Shown piece after piece: positions 1 to 5,722 of a stretch of DNA of 13,786 bases. The stretch comes from CAYONP01 sp964405335. GTDB taxonomy: Bacteria; Armatimonadota; UBA10988. The stretch is from assembly GCA_964405335.1 (NCBI GenBank), contig CAYONP010000127.1, forward strand, positions 1-13,786, read 5' to 3'. The notes beneath the pieces were generated by a model, which searched no databases, was not told where the DNA came from, and was given only the letters and a program-made list of their open reading frames with translations. The number at the start of each line of letters is the position of its first letter. The stretch's first letter is position 1. A program made the position numbers and the translations under genes.

Positions 1-998
1 GGGAGCGTCCCGGCCTCGCACCAGATCGGCCGCACGGTGACCGTGTCGCGGCCGTCGGCGCGGATCCCCTCGTCGAGGATCATGCGCCGGATGACATCCC
101 GTTCGCAGTCGGCGATGTAGCCCTTGATCTCCCGCTCGCGGCCCTCGTTCGCCTCGTCGGCGAGCAGCGTCTCGAGCACCTCGTTGGTCAGTCGCTCCAG
201 CGTCTGGTAGTGATCGGACTTGCCCGGCCGGCCGAGCGCCTCGCGCCACGGCCCGGCCATCTGGGCGGTCACCTTGCCGCGCAGTTCCTCGTCGACCGGC
301 GCCAGGTCGAGCACCGCCTTCTCGCGGCCGACCAGACCACGCAGCGCCTCTTGGATGCGGCACAGCTCGCGGATGGCATCATGGCCGGCCTCGAGCGCGG
401 TCAGCAGGTCGGCCGGCGCGAGCTCGTTGGCGCCCGCCTCGACCATCATGATCGCGTCGGCCGTGCCGGCGATCATCAGGTCGAGCTGCGACTCCTCAAG
501 CTGCTGATAGGTCGGGTTGACCACCGGCCCGTCGATCCAGCCGACCCGCACCGAGCCGACCGGCCCGTCGAACGGGATGTCGGAGAGGTGCAGCGCCGCC
601 GAGGCGGCCAGGCCGCAGAGCGCGTCGGGGCTGTTCTCGCCGTCGGCGGCGAGGGTGGTCAGGATGAGCTGCACCTCGTTGCGCATGCCGCTGGGAAACA
701 GCGGGCGCAGCGGCCGGTCGGTCATCCGCGCGGTGAGCACCGACTTGTCGCCCGGCCGGCCCTCGCGGCGGAAGAAGGTCACCGGGATCTTCCCCGCGGC
801 GTAGGTCTTGATCTCGAGGTCGACGGTCAAGGGAAAGAAATCGATCCCCTCGCGCACGCCACCCATGGTGGCGCAGCCGAGCAGCACGGTGTCGCCGTAG
901 CGGACCACCACCGACCCGTTGGCCTGTTTCGCCAGTCGGCCGGTTTCGAGCGAGAGTTCCTGCCCACCGATGGTGGCAGTGACGATGGTAGAGTTCAT
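1..998 (-). CDS. pnp: Polyribonucleotide nucleotidyltransferase (PNPase), N-terminal part, cut by the window edge
   Basis: PNPase is a cytoplasmic 3'-5' exoribonuclease that degrades RNA by phosphorolysis and belongs to the RNA degradosome in many bacteria. Translating the minus strand from the ATG at 998 gives MNSTIVTATIGGQELSL, then the signature stretches TVDLEIKTYAAGKIPVTFFR, REGRPGDKSVLTARMTDRP and LRPLFPSGMRNEVQ. These are the hallmark of the first RNase PH domain, roughly residues 5-215. A helical linker follows (about 235-320, with LERLTNEVLETLLADEANEG). The reading ends where the second RNase PH domain begins (IRADGRDTVTVRPIWCEAG). About 332 residues are visible of a family length near 700; the second PH, KH and S1 domains lie outside the window. 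The gene sits 147 bases downstream of rpsO on the same strand, the classic rpsO-pnp order. The start has only a weak purine-rich site (AAAGACGACG), which fits the tight post-transcriptional control known for pnp in E. coli. Identity is secure. Confidence 0.96.
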   Translation of the reverse strand, partial: MNSTIVTATIGGQELSLETGRLAKQANGSVVVRYGDTVLLGCATMGGVREGIDFFPLTVDLEIKTYAAGKIPVTFFRREGRPGDKSVLTARMTDRPLRPLFPSGMRNEVQLILTTLAADGENSPDALCGLAASAALHLSDIPFDGPVGSVRVGWIDGPVVNPTYQQLEESQLDLMIAGTADAIMMVEAGANELAPADLLTALEAGHDAIRELCRIQEALRGLVGREKAVLDLAPVDEELRGKVTAQMAGPWREALGRPGKSDHYQTLERLTNEVLETLLADEANEGREREIKGYIADCERDVIRRMILDEGIRADGRDTVTVRPIWCEAGTL

Positions 999-1113
999 GT
1001 GCGTCGTCTTTCGTGTTGTGGGGCCATCAGGCCGTCGGGGCGAAATCGGTGGGGTGTGGCGAGACGTCGCGCGTGCGTCCCCTGCTCCGGCGGTCGGGCC
1101 CGGCCAATGGACC

Positions 1114-1146
1114 GCAGCCCGCGCTCAGCGACCGAGCACGGGCTGC
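1114..1146 (-). terminator. Strong hairpin in the rpsO-pnp intercistronic region, starting in the rpsO stop codon
   Basis: Read on the minus strand, GCAGCCCGTGCTC pairs with GAGCGCGGGCTGC around the 7-base loop GGTCGCT. This gives a 13-bp stem with a single T.G wobble. The first G of the stem is the last base of the rpsO TAG stop codon. No T-run follows, so it is a poor intrinsic terminator. An attenuator, a 3'-end stabiliser for rpsO mRNA, or an endonuclease processing site ahead of pnp are better guesses. In E. coli the rpsO-pnp gap holds a partial terminator and an RNase III-cleaved hairpin. The match here is by position and not by sequence. Confidence 0.6.
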
Positions 1147-1412
1147 TAGCCACGCAATCCCAGCTCGCTGATCAGCCGCCGCTGCGCTTCCCGATCGCGT
1201 GAGGCCAGGTAGCCGAGCAGCCGCCGGCGGCGGCTGACCAGGCCATACAGCCCGCGTCGCGAGTGAACATCCTTCGGGAAGGCCTGGAGGTGCTTGGTCA
1301 GCTTCTGGATACGGGCGGTCAGAACCGCAATCTGTACCTCGGGGGACCCGCTGTCGGACTCGTCCCGCTGGAACTTCTCGATGATGGCCGTCTTCTCGGC
1401 CGCTTCCAGCAT
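1146..1412 (-). CDS. rpsO: 30S ribosomal protein S15
   Basis: S15 binds 16S rRNA in the central domain early in small-subunit assembly and takes part in a bridge to the 50S subunit. The 88-residue product matches the usual length of about 89. It shows the family pattern: a start helix (EKTAIIEKFQRDESDSGSPE), then VQIAVLTARIQKLTKHLQ, the HSRRGLYGLVSRRRRLLGYL block that carries the rRNA-contacting basic residues, and a final helix ending ISELGLRG. A clear AGGAG (within AAAGGAGCGCG) lies about 8 bases upstream of the ATG. pnp follows on the same strand. Nothing is unusual in the protein. Identity is certain by motif. Confidence 0.98.
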   Translation of the reverse strand: MLEAAEKTAIIEKFQRDESDSGSPEVQIAVLTARIQKLTKHLQAFPKDVHSRRGLYGLVSRRRRLLGYLASRDREAQRRLISELGLRG

Positions 1413-1446
1413 CCTTCGCGCTCCTTTGGTCTCTTCTCAACCCGCT

Positions 1447-1475
1447 ACGGTACCACCGGCGGCGGGTTCTGTAAA
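1447..1475 (-). promoter_or_regulatory. Candidate sigma70-type promoter for rpsO-pnp
   Basis: On the minus strand there is TTTACA (5 of 6 against TTGACA, positions 1475-1470), a 17-base spacer, and TACCGT (positions 1452-1447; only 3 of 6 against TATAAT). Initiation would fall near 1440, leaving a leader of about 28 bases that contains the AAAGGAG ribosome site. The spacing and position are good and the -10 is weak, so this is a candidate only. Confidence 0.4.
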
Positions 1476-1575
1476 GCGACGAATCGAGCCAACACACCGT
1501 GCCGCCGCGGCAGGCAGGCAGCGGCCCGCGCTTGCGGCGAAAGCCCCGACCATCGCCGCGCCGTGCGAACCGAAC

Positions 1576-1658
1576 GGGGTCAGGCCCCATGATCACGCGA
1601 TGGCTTAACGATCCTCCAGAGAACCGCAATAATCAGCATGATCATGAGACCTGACCCC
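1576..1658. repeat. 83-bp inverted-repeat element, MITE- or REP-like relic
   Basis: Two 20-base arms (1576-1595 and 1639-1658) begin with GGGGTCAGG and end with CCTGACCCC. They match as inverted repeats at 18 of 20 positions, and one further C-G pair (1575/1659) extends them. The two mismatches, at arm positions 10 and 12, become G.U pairs if the minus strand is transcribed, giving an unbroken stem of about 20 bp on that strand only. The right inner end holds the palindrome CATGATCATG (1637-1646). The 43-base centre is more AT-rich than the surroundings and has no credible gene. Sharp ends, AT-richer content and intergenic position suggest a non-autonomous mobile element or the ends of a decayed insertion sequence. 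From memory, GGGGTCAG-type ends occur near REP-associated transposases in other genomes; I cannot check this here. No clear target-site duplication was seen. Confidence 0.6.
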
Positions 1659-1668
1659 GAGCCGGCCC

Positions 1669-1697
1669 TTGCGCCGGGGAACCGATGGCCGTATGAT
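1669..1697 (+). promoter_or_regulatory. Candidate promoter of the HTH-GNAT-panD-panB operon
   Basis: The hexamer TATGAT (1692-1697, 5 of 6 against TATAAT) lies 17 bases after TTGCGC (1669-1674, 3 of 6 against TTGACA). Initiation would fall near 1704, at the edge of the palindrome at 1707-1720. Two further -10-like hexamers, TATAGT (1703-1708) and TATACT (1712-1717), overlap that palindrome, so the exact start is uncertain. The position 50-60 bases before the first gene of the operon supports a promoter here. Confidence 0.4.
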
Positions 1698-1706
1698 GTG
1701 GGTATA

Positions 1707-1720
1707 GTGAGTATACTCAC
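1707..1720. promoter_or_regulatory. Perfect 14-bp palindrome, probable operator for the downstream HTH protein
   Basis: GTGAGTATACTCAC is identical to its reverse complement. It overlaps the likely transcription start or the -10-like hexamers and lies 36 bases before the ATG of a MerR-like DNA-binding protein. That is the usual place for an autoregulatory operator. AT-rich tracts of this kind are rare in this GC-rich window. That the HTH protein binds it is inference. Confidence 0.5.
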
Positions 1721-1756
1721 CGCACCCGGCTGACGGCGAGTCGTGCAGGAGCGGGT

Positions 1757-2116
1757 ATGTACACCACAGCGGAGGTGGCGGAGCAGATCGGCGTGTCGAA
1801 GAACACGCTGCTGCGCTGGCTGGCCGAGGGTCGGCTGGCCGACGTTCCGCGTGATTGGCGCAACTGGCGGGTCTGGCACGAGGCCGACCTGGCTCGCGCG
1901 CGGGCGGTGCGCGACGAGTTGCACGGCGACGGCGTGGTGCTGCCGCGCAAGCCGATGGCGGCCGACGACTACCCGCGCGACCTGAGCCGCCTGGCCGAGG
2001 CGCGTCTGTTTCGGCCCACGCCGGTGCCCGCGCTGGTGGCCAAGCCGCGGGTGATGGAGCGCTATGCCGCCGACCTCGAGCGGCTCGGCGAAGGGCGGTC
2101 ATACCGTGGCGGTTGA
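1757..2116 (+). CDS. MerR/excisionase-type helix-turn-helix DNA-binding protein, first gene of the pan operon
   Basis: This 119-residue protein opens with a MerR-like winged-helix signature: MYTTAEVAEQIGVSKNTLLR (helix-turn-helix, residues 2-20), then WLAEGRL and a wing-like R..R.WRVW.EADLARAR stretch (about 32-48). The C-terminal half (about 60-119) is rich in Pro, Arg and Ala and has no recognisable effector domain and no Cys cluster, so it is not a full MerR sensor. AGGAG sits 5 bases before the ATG. It is the first gene of a co-directional run: the GNAT gene overlaps its end by 11 bases, and panD and panB follow. The perfect palindrome just upstream suggests autoregulation and perhaps control of pantothenate synthesis. 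An excisionase-like or structural DNA-binding role cannot be excluded. Confidence 0.8.
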   Translation: MYTTAEVAEQIGVSKNTLLRWLAEGRLADVPRDWRNWRVWHEADLARARAVRDELHGDGVVLPRKPMAADDYPRDLSRLAEARLFRPTPVPALVAKPRVMERYAADLERLGEGRSYRGG

Positions 2117-2540
2117 AGTCCGGCCCGCGGGTGCCGAGGATGCCGCGATCTGTTCGGCGATCACGGCCACCGGCCGCACGCCCGAGGCCTTCCGCGCCGG
2201 GTTCGAGTCCGACGGCGAGGCGTGGGTCGTGCTGGTGCATGACGGTGAGGTGATTGGCGTGGCCGGCTGCCAGATCTGGCGTTGGAACAAGGTCGCCTGG
2301 GTGATGGACCTGAGCATCCGCCGCGACCGTCGCGGCCACGGCCAGGGCCGGCTGCTGCTCGACGCGCTGATCGACTCGGCCCGGTCCGCCGGCGCGCTGG
2401 TGCTGATGGATTTCGAGCCGCAGCGCGGGGAGTTGATCGAGTTCTACCGGACCAACGACTTCCGCATCTGCGGCTTCTGTGACCGTTATCTGCCCGGCAC
2501 CGACGACCCGTCGGTGGTCTTTCTGGGCCGAGACTTGTGA
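2106..2540 (+). CDS. GNAT-family N-acetyltransferase-like protein directly upstream of panD
   Basis: GNAT proteins bind acetyl-CoA and usually acetylate an amine. From the GTG at 2106 the product has 144 residues and starts MAVEVRPAGAEDAAICSAIT. The beta4-alpha3 region reads WVMDLSIRRDRRGHGQGRLL; R76-G-H-G-Q-G81 is the R/Q-x-x-G-x-G/A pyrophosphate-binding motif. The C-terminal LIEFYRTNDFRICGF is the usual FY-x-x-x-x-F element. An in-frame ATG at 2064 would give 14 more residues (MPPTSSGS...), but these lie deep in the HTH gene and do not look like a GNAT N-terminus. The GTG overlaps the HTH gene by 11 bases. GNAT membership is clear; the substrate is not. The position 9 bases before panD recalls PanZ/PanM, an enteric GNAT that triggers PanD maturation, although the sequence is not obviously PanZ-like beyond the fold. 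Confidence 0.85.
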   Translation: MAVEVRPAGAEDAAICSAITATGRTPEAFRAGFESDGEAWVVLVHDGEVIGVAGCQIWRWNKVAWVMDLSIRRDRRGHGQGRLLLDALIDSARSAGALVLMDFEPQRGELIEFYRTNDFRICGFCDRYLPGTDDPSVVFLGRDL

Positions 2541-2549
2541 GAGACGGCG

Positions 2550-2942
2550 ATGTGGCGCACTTTCTGCCGAGCCAAGATCCACCGGGTCAGCATCACGCAG
2601 GCCGACCTCAACTACGTCGGCAGCCTGACGCTCGACCCGGACCTGCTCGAGGCGGCCGACCTGCTGCCCTATGAGCAGGTTCACGTGGTCAACCTCAACA
2701 ACGGCTCGCGGCTCGAGACGTATGTCATTCCCGGCGCGCGGGGCAGCGGCACGGTCTGCCTCAACGGCGCGGCGGCCCGGCTCGGCGCGGCGGGCGACAA
2801 GGTGATCATCATCGCCTATGCCCACCTCGACGAGCGCGAGCTGGCCGGCTTCGCGCCGCGCCTGGTCTTTGTCGATGAGCGCAACCAGCCGATTCGCGTC
2901 GAGCGACCGAGCGTGCTGGAGCCGCTGGCGGCGGGGGTCTAG
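2550..2942 (+). CDS. panD: Aspartate 1-decarboxylase (pyruvoyl-dependent) proenzyme
   Basis: PanD decarboxylates L-aspartate to beta-alanine for pantothenate and CoA. The 130-residue protein aligns well with E. coli PanD (126). The start MWRTFCRAKIHRVSITQADL carries the conserved K9 and H11. The self-cleavage site is intact as Y22-V-G24-S25, so processing would give a short beta chain and an alpha chain with an N-terminal pyruvoyl group from Ser25. R54 and Y58 (NNGSRLETY) match the substrate-binding and catalytic residues, and the NGAAARLGAAGDKVIIIAYA block is typical. The ATG follows the GNAT stop by 9 bases with only a weak purine site (GAGAGACGG), which suggests translational coupling. The panD stop codon lies in the Shine-Dalgarno of panB (TAGGAG). 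Identity is secure. Confidence 0.97.
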   Translation: MWRTFCRAKIHRVSITQADLNYVGSLTLDPDLLEAADLLPYEQVHVVNLNNGSRLETYVIPGARGSGTVCLNGAAARLGAAGDKVIIIAYAHLDERELAGFAPRLVFVDERNQPIRVERPSVLEPLAAGV

Positions 2943-2951
2943 GAGCCTGTC

Positions 2952-3800
2952 ATGCGATTGGCCGTCCACGATCTGCAGGGGTTCTCTGACCGCGGCGAGC
3001 GGTTCGTCATGGTCACCGCCTATGACTACACCAGCGCCCGCCTGGCCGAGCGCGCCGGCGTGCCCGCGCTGCTCGTCGGCGACAGCCTGGGCACCGTGGT
3101 GCAGGGCCACGACACCACGCTGCCGGTGACCCTCGACGACATCATCTACCATGCCCGCGCGGTGGTCCGCGGCTGCGCCGAGCCGCTGATCGTCGCCGAT
3201 CTGCCGTTCATGACCTACGCCACGCCGGCCGAGGGCCTGCGCGCCGCCGGGCGCCTGCTGCAAGCGGCCGGCGTGCAGGCGGTCAAGCTCGAGGGCGGCG
3301 TCGACCGGGTCGAGACCGTGTCGCTGCTCGTCTCGCACGGCATTCCGGTGATGGGCCACCTTGGCTACACGCCCCAGTCGGCGCATCTGTTCGGGCGCAA
3401 GGTGGTGCGCGGCAAGACCGTCGAGCAGGCCGAGCAGATCTTGCGCGACGCCGAGGCGCTGCAGACCGCCGGCTGCTTCGCCATCGTGCTGGAGTGCCTG
3501 CCCGCGCCGCTGGCGGCGATCGTCACCGCCCGGCTGCGGGTGCCGACGGTCGGCATCGGCAGTGGCCCCGACTGCGACGGGCAGATCCAGGTCTGGCACG
3601 ACCTGCTCGGGCTCTACCCCGCCTTCCAGCCGCGCCACGCCAAGCAGTACGCCGATCTCGGCAGCGTCATCGCCACGGCGCTGGAGGCCTACCGCGACGA
3701 GGTCGCCGCGGGCGGCTTCCCCACCGAGCGGCACTCGTCGACCATGCCCGAAGAGGCGCTGCGGGCGCTGATCAAAGAGGTCGAGGCGAAGAGCGCGTAG
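2952..3800 (+). CDS. panB: 3-methyl-2-oxobutanoate hydroxymethyltransferase (ketopantoate hydroxymethyltransferase)
   Basis: PanB moves a hydroxymethyl group from 5,10-methylene-tetrahydrofolate to 2-oxoisovalerate, giving ketopantoate, the first committed step of pantoate synthesis. The 282-residue product (E. coli 264) is a TIM-barrel protein with all key residues visible: D44 in LVGDSLG and D83 in VADLPF (Mg2+), K112 and E114 in VKLEGG, H136 in MGHLGYTPQS, and the catalytic E181 in VLECLP. Numbering is nearly the same as in E. coli. The usual VQG block reads FGRKVVRGKT, a mild variation. The AGGAG overlaps the panD stop and the ATG lies 9 bases after panD, so the two are co-transcribed. 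panC and panE are not in the window. The gene ends one base from the end of the convergent haloperoxidase-like gene. Confidence 0.97.
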   Translation: MRLAVHDLQGFSDRGERFVMVTAYDYTSARLAERAGVPALLVGDSLGTVVQGHDTTLPVTLDDIIYHARAVVRGCAEPLIVADLPFMTYATPAEGLRAAGRLLQAAGVQAVKLEGGVDRVETVSLLVSHGIPVMGHLGYTPQSAHLFGRKVVRGKTVEQAEQILRDAEALQTAGCFAIVLECLPAPLAAIVTARLRVPTVGIGSGPDCDGQIQVWHDLLGLYPAFQPRHAKQYADLGSVIATALEAYRDEVAAGGFPTERHSSTMPEEALRALIKEVEAKSA

Positions 3801-3801
3801 G

Positions 3802-5226
3802 CTACTCGGCGCCGTCGCCCGCGGCCCAGGCCACCGCCAGGGCGCCGACCTGCCGGCCCTGCTCGACCGCGGCATGGCTGTCGAAGGCGTAGTGGATGCC
3901 GCCGTAGACCCGCGAAATGGCCGCCTCCTCGGCCATCGCCTGGTACTCGTCGGCCAGGTCGGGGAAGAGGTGGCCCAGGACGGCCGCCGCGGCGGCGAAG
4001 AAGCCCGAGTGGCCCGAGGTGTAGGACGGGAAGTTGGGCAGCCCCGGCGGCGTGGTGATCGCCGGATCGGCCTGCGACGGTCGCATCAGCCAATAGGCGT
4101 ACTTGCTGTCCCAGACGCAGATACCGGCGTCGAGCATGGCCGCGTTGAGCAGCGCCAGCGTACGCGCCGCGCGCAGCTCGCCGTAGCGCCGGCGGCTCAG
4201 CTCGTCGCAGGCGATCTGGTTCCAGTGGCCGGGCGGCGTGGCGGTGCCGGCGCCGTCGGCCCAGAACAGCGCGATGCGCACCTGCTCGGGCGTGCGCGTG
4301 TCCGAAATGCGGCGCACCTCGGCCAGGCCGTCGGCAAACTCGGCCGAGCCGAACGCCGGCGGCGGCGGGGCGCGGAACTGGTCGCCCGAGGTGATGAACC
4401 AACCGCGCACGTTACCCCAGCCGGGTAGCAGCGGCGGTACCGGCGGGTCGACGCTCGAGTACCAGTAGCCGTCGCCGGTCGGGATCGGCACCGGCCGGGC
4501 GGCGTCGGCCGAGCCGTCGTCGGCGGCGTGGGCGAGCACCTGCCGCGCCACCTCCTCACCAATCCGCCGACCCTCGACCAGGTCCGACTCGCGGTTCACG
4601 CCGGCGGCCAGCCGCGAGTCGAGGTGCTGCTCGAGCAGGTCGTCGAGCGACGCCCCGGCGTCGGGAAAGGCGGCGGCCAGCAGATCGCGCGACGCCTGCG
4701 CCGCGGCGGCGTGGTCGGCCGGGTAGCTTGGCCCGGTGACGTCGAACGCCGGCTGCAGCCCGGCGATCTCATCGCGCGGGGCCGATCGCGCGTGGCGGTA
4801 GCGCTCGTTCTGGCAGCAGACCAGTGCGTCGTATTGCGCGATGCTCAGCAGGGCGTAAATCCGCGAGGCGGCGGCCGGGTTGGTGCTGTGCGAGGCAACC
4901 AGCCCGCGCGCCAGGGCGTTCCAGCGGGTGCAGGCGCCGCCCTGCCAGAGCCGAGCGAGTTCGAGTTCGGCGGCGGTGCGCTCGGTCTGGCGGTCGAGCA
5001 GCGCCGCTGCTTCGGCCTGACCGGCGGCCGAACCGAGAGCCGGCGGCGGCGGGCAGGGAATCGCGGCGCCGGACGAGACGACATGGGTCCGCCAAGTGCC
5101 GCCGGCCGGGTCGTCGCCGACGACCACGAATCCGCCGCCGGTGAACCCGCTGTCGCCGCAGGCGGCGACCAGCATGGCGAGGAGCAGGGCGGTCAGTCCC
5201 TCCAACCCGCGACGCAGACTCATCAT
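3802..5226 (-). CDS. Vanadium-dependent haloperoxidase-like PAP2-superfamily lipoprotein
   Basis: Vanadate-dependent haloperoxidases oxidise halides with peroxide; relatives sharing the same pocket are acid phosphatases. From the ATG at 5226 the protein has 474 residues. An n-region MMSLRRG and a hydrophobic stretch end in the lipobox LVAAC (Cys23), so export and lipid anchoring are likely. The complete vanadate/phosphate site is present near the C-terminus: K375 and R382 in KYAYWLMRP, S404-G-H406 in PSYTSGHSGF, and R439 with H445 in SRVYGGIHYAFD. The 7-, 2- and 6-residue spacings match the known enzymes. An ATG at 5265, one base after the upstream stop (TAGAATG), would add 13 residues ahead of the signal and lacks an SD; the start near 5226 has GGGGG just before it. 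It is the last gene of a minus-strand run after citrate synthase. Haloperoxidase, phosphatase or another oxidase activity cannot be told apart by motif. Confidence 0.87.
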   Translation of the reverse strand: MMSLRRGLEGLTALLLAMLVAACGDSGFTGGGFVVVGDDPAGGTWRTHVVSSGAAIPCPPPPALGSAAGQAEAAALLDRQTERTAAELELARLWQGGACTRWNALARGLVASHSTNPAAASRIYALLSIAQYDALVCCQNERYRHARSAPRDEIAGLQPAFDVTGPSYPADHAAAAQASRDLLAAAFPDAGASLDDLLEQHLDSRLAAGVNRESDLVEGRRIGEEVARQVLAHAADDGSADAARPVPIPTGDGYWYSSVDPPVPPLLPGWGNVRGWFITSGDQFRAPPPPAFGSAEFADGLAEVRRISDTRTPEQVRIALFWADGAGTATPPGHWNQIACDELSRRRYGELRAARTLALLNAAMLDAGICVWDSKYAYWLMRPSQADPAITTPPGLPNFPSYTSGHSGFFAAAAAVLGHLFPDLADEYQAMAEEAAISRVYGGIHYAFDSHAAVEQGRQVGALAVAWAAGDGAE

Positions 5227-5266
5227 CGGCCCCCAGCGCAGCCGGCCGGCCGCGCCTGGAGGCATT

Positions 5267-5716
5267 CTAGTCTTCGCCGCCAGGCTTGTCAGGCGCCTCG
5301 GCGGTCAACTCGACCCGCCGCTGAAGGAGGATGCGGGTGCCGGCGCCGACGCGGTCGAGGCGCACCGAGTCGGCGCCGTCGGGCCGGATGTTGGACAGCA
5401 CCACGCCCTCACCGGCGCTGTATTGCCGCGCCTCGGGCAGCTTCTGGCCATAGAACCGGAGCACCCGCGGCAGCTCGTCGGGCGAGTCGATCACCAGTTG
5501 CTCGGTGCTCCACTCGGCGCCCTCGCTGCGCGTCGCGCGGCCGGGCCGGCCGGACGGATAGAGCGGCAGGCCCAGCTCGTCCGGCTCGATCTCGATGGTC
5601 AGCGTGCGGAGTCGGCTGACCTCGGTCTCTGCCGGCGGCGCGGGTACATCGCGCAGGCACCAGCCGACCAGGGCCATGGCCGAGAGCAGACCGATCAGGC
5701 CGACTTCCTCACGCAT
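5267..5716 (-). CDS. Small membrane-anchored or exported hypothetical protein
   Basis: This 149-residue protein is not recognised as a named family. It starts MREEVGLIGLLSAMALVGWC, one hydrophobic segment (about 6-22) that could be an uncleaved anchor or a poor lipoprotein signal: the Cys is preceded by Gly-Trp, which does not fit a normal lipobox. The outer part has the pattern LPLYPSGRP (about 49-57), SPDELPRVLRFYGQKLPEAR (about 78-97), then GEGVVLSN and GAGTRILLQRRVEL near the end. The YPxG ... SP-E-V--FY---L ... G--V-L ... G--T-I-L layout resembles small extracytoplasmic domains of unknown function seen in many bacteria; that is from memory. It lies 6 bases after citrate synthase and directly before the haloperoxidase-like gene, so the three are probably co-transcribed. 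No SD is obvious, which fits coupling to the upstream stop. Confidence 0.72.
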   Translation of the reverse strand: MREEVGLIGLLSAMALVGWCLRDVPAPPAETEVSRLRTLTIEIEPDELGLPLYPSGRPGRATRSEGAEWSTEQLVIDSPDELPRVLRFYGQKLPEARQYSAGEGVVLSNIRPDGADSVRLDRVGAGTRILLQRRVELTAEAPDKPGGED

Positions 5717-5722
5717 GGCCGG

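Noticed and set aside
210..1202. 330-residue plus-strand open frame over pnp and rpsO
   Set aside because: It is antisense to the unmistakable PNPase N-terminus and overlaps the rpsO end; no domain or good ribosome site.
1757..2116. Classical MerR metal or drug sensor
   Set aside because: Only the DNA-binding part is recognisable; there is no long dimerisation helix followed by a Cys cluster or effector domain.
1605..3875. 756-residue open frame on the minus strand across the pan operon
   Set aside because: It runs antisense to panD, panB and the GNAT gene, which have clear family motifs. Its protein is a Gly/Arg/Asp/His-rich string without domains, a usual artefact of high GC.
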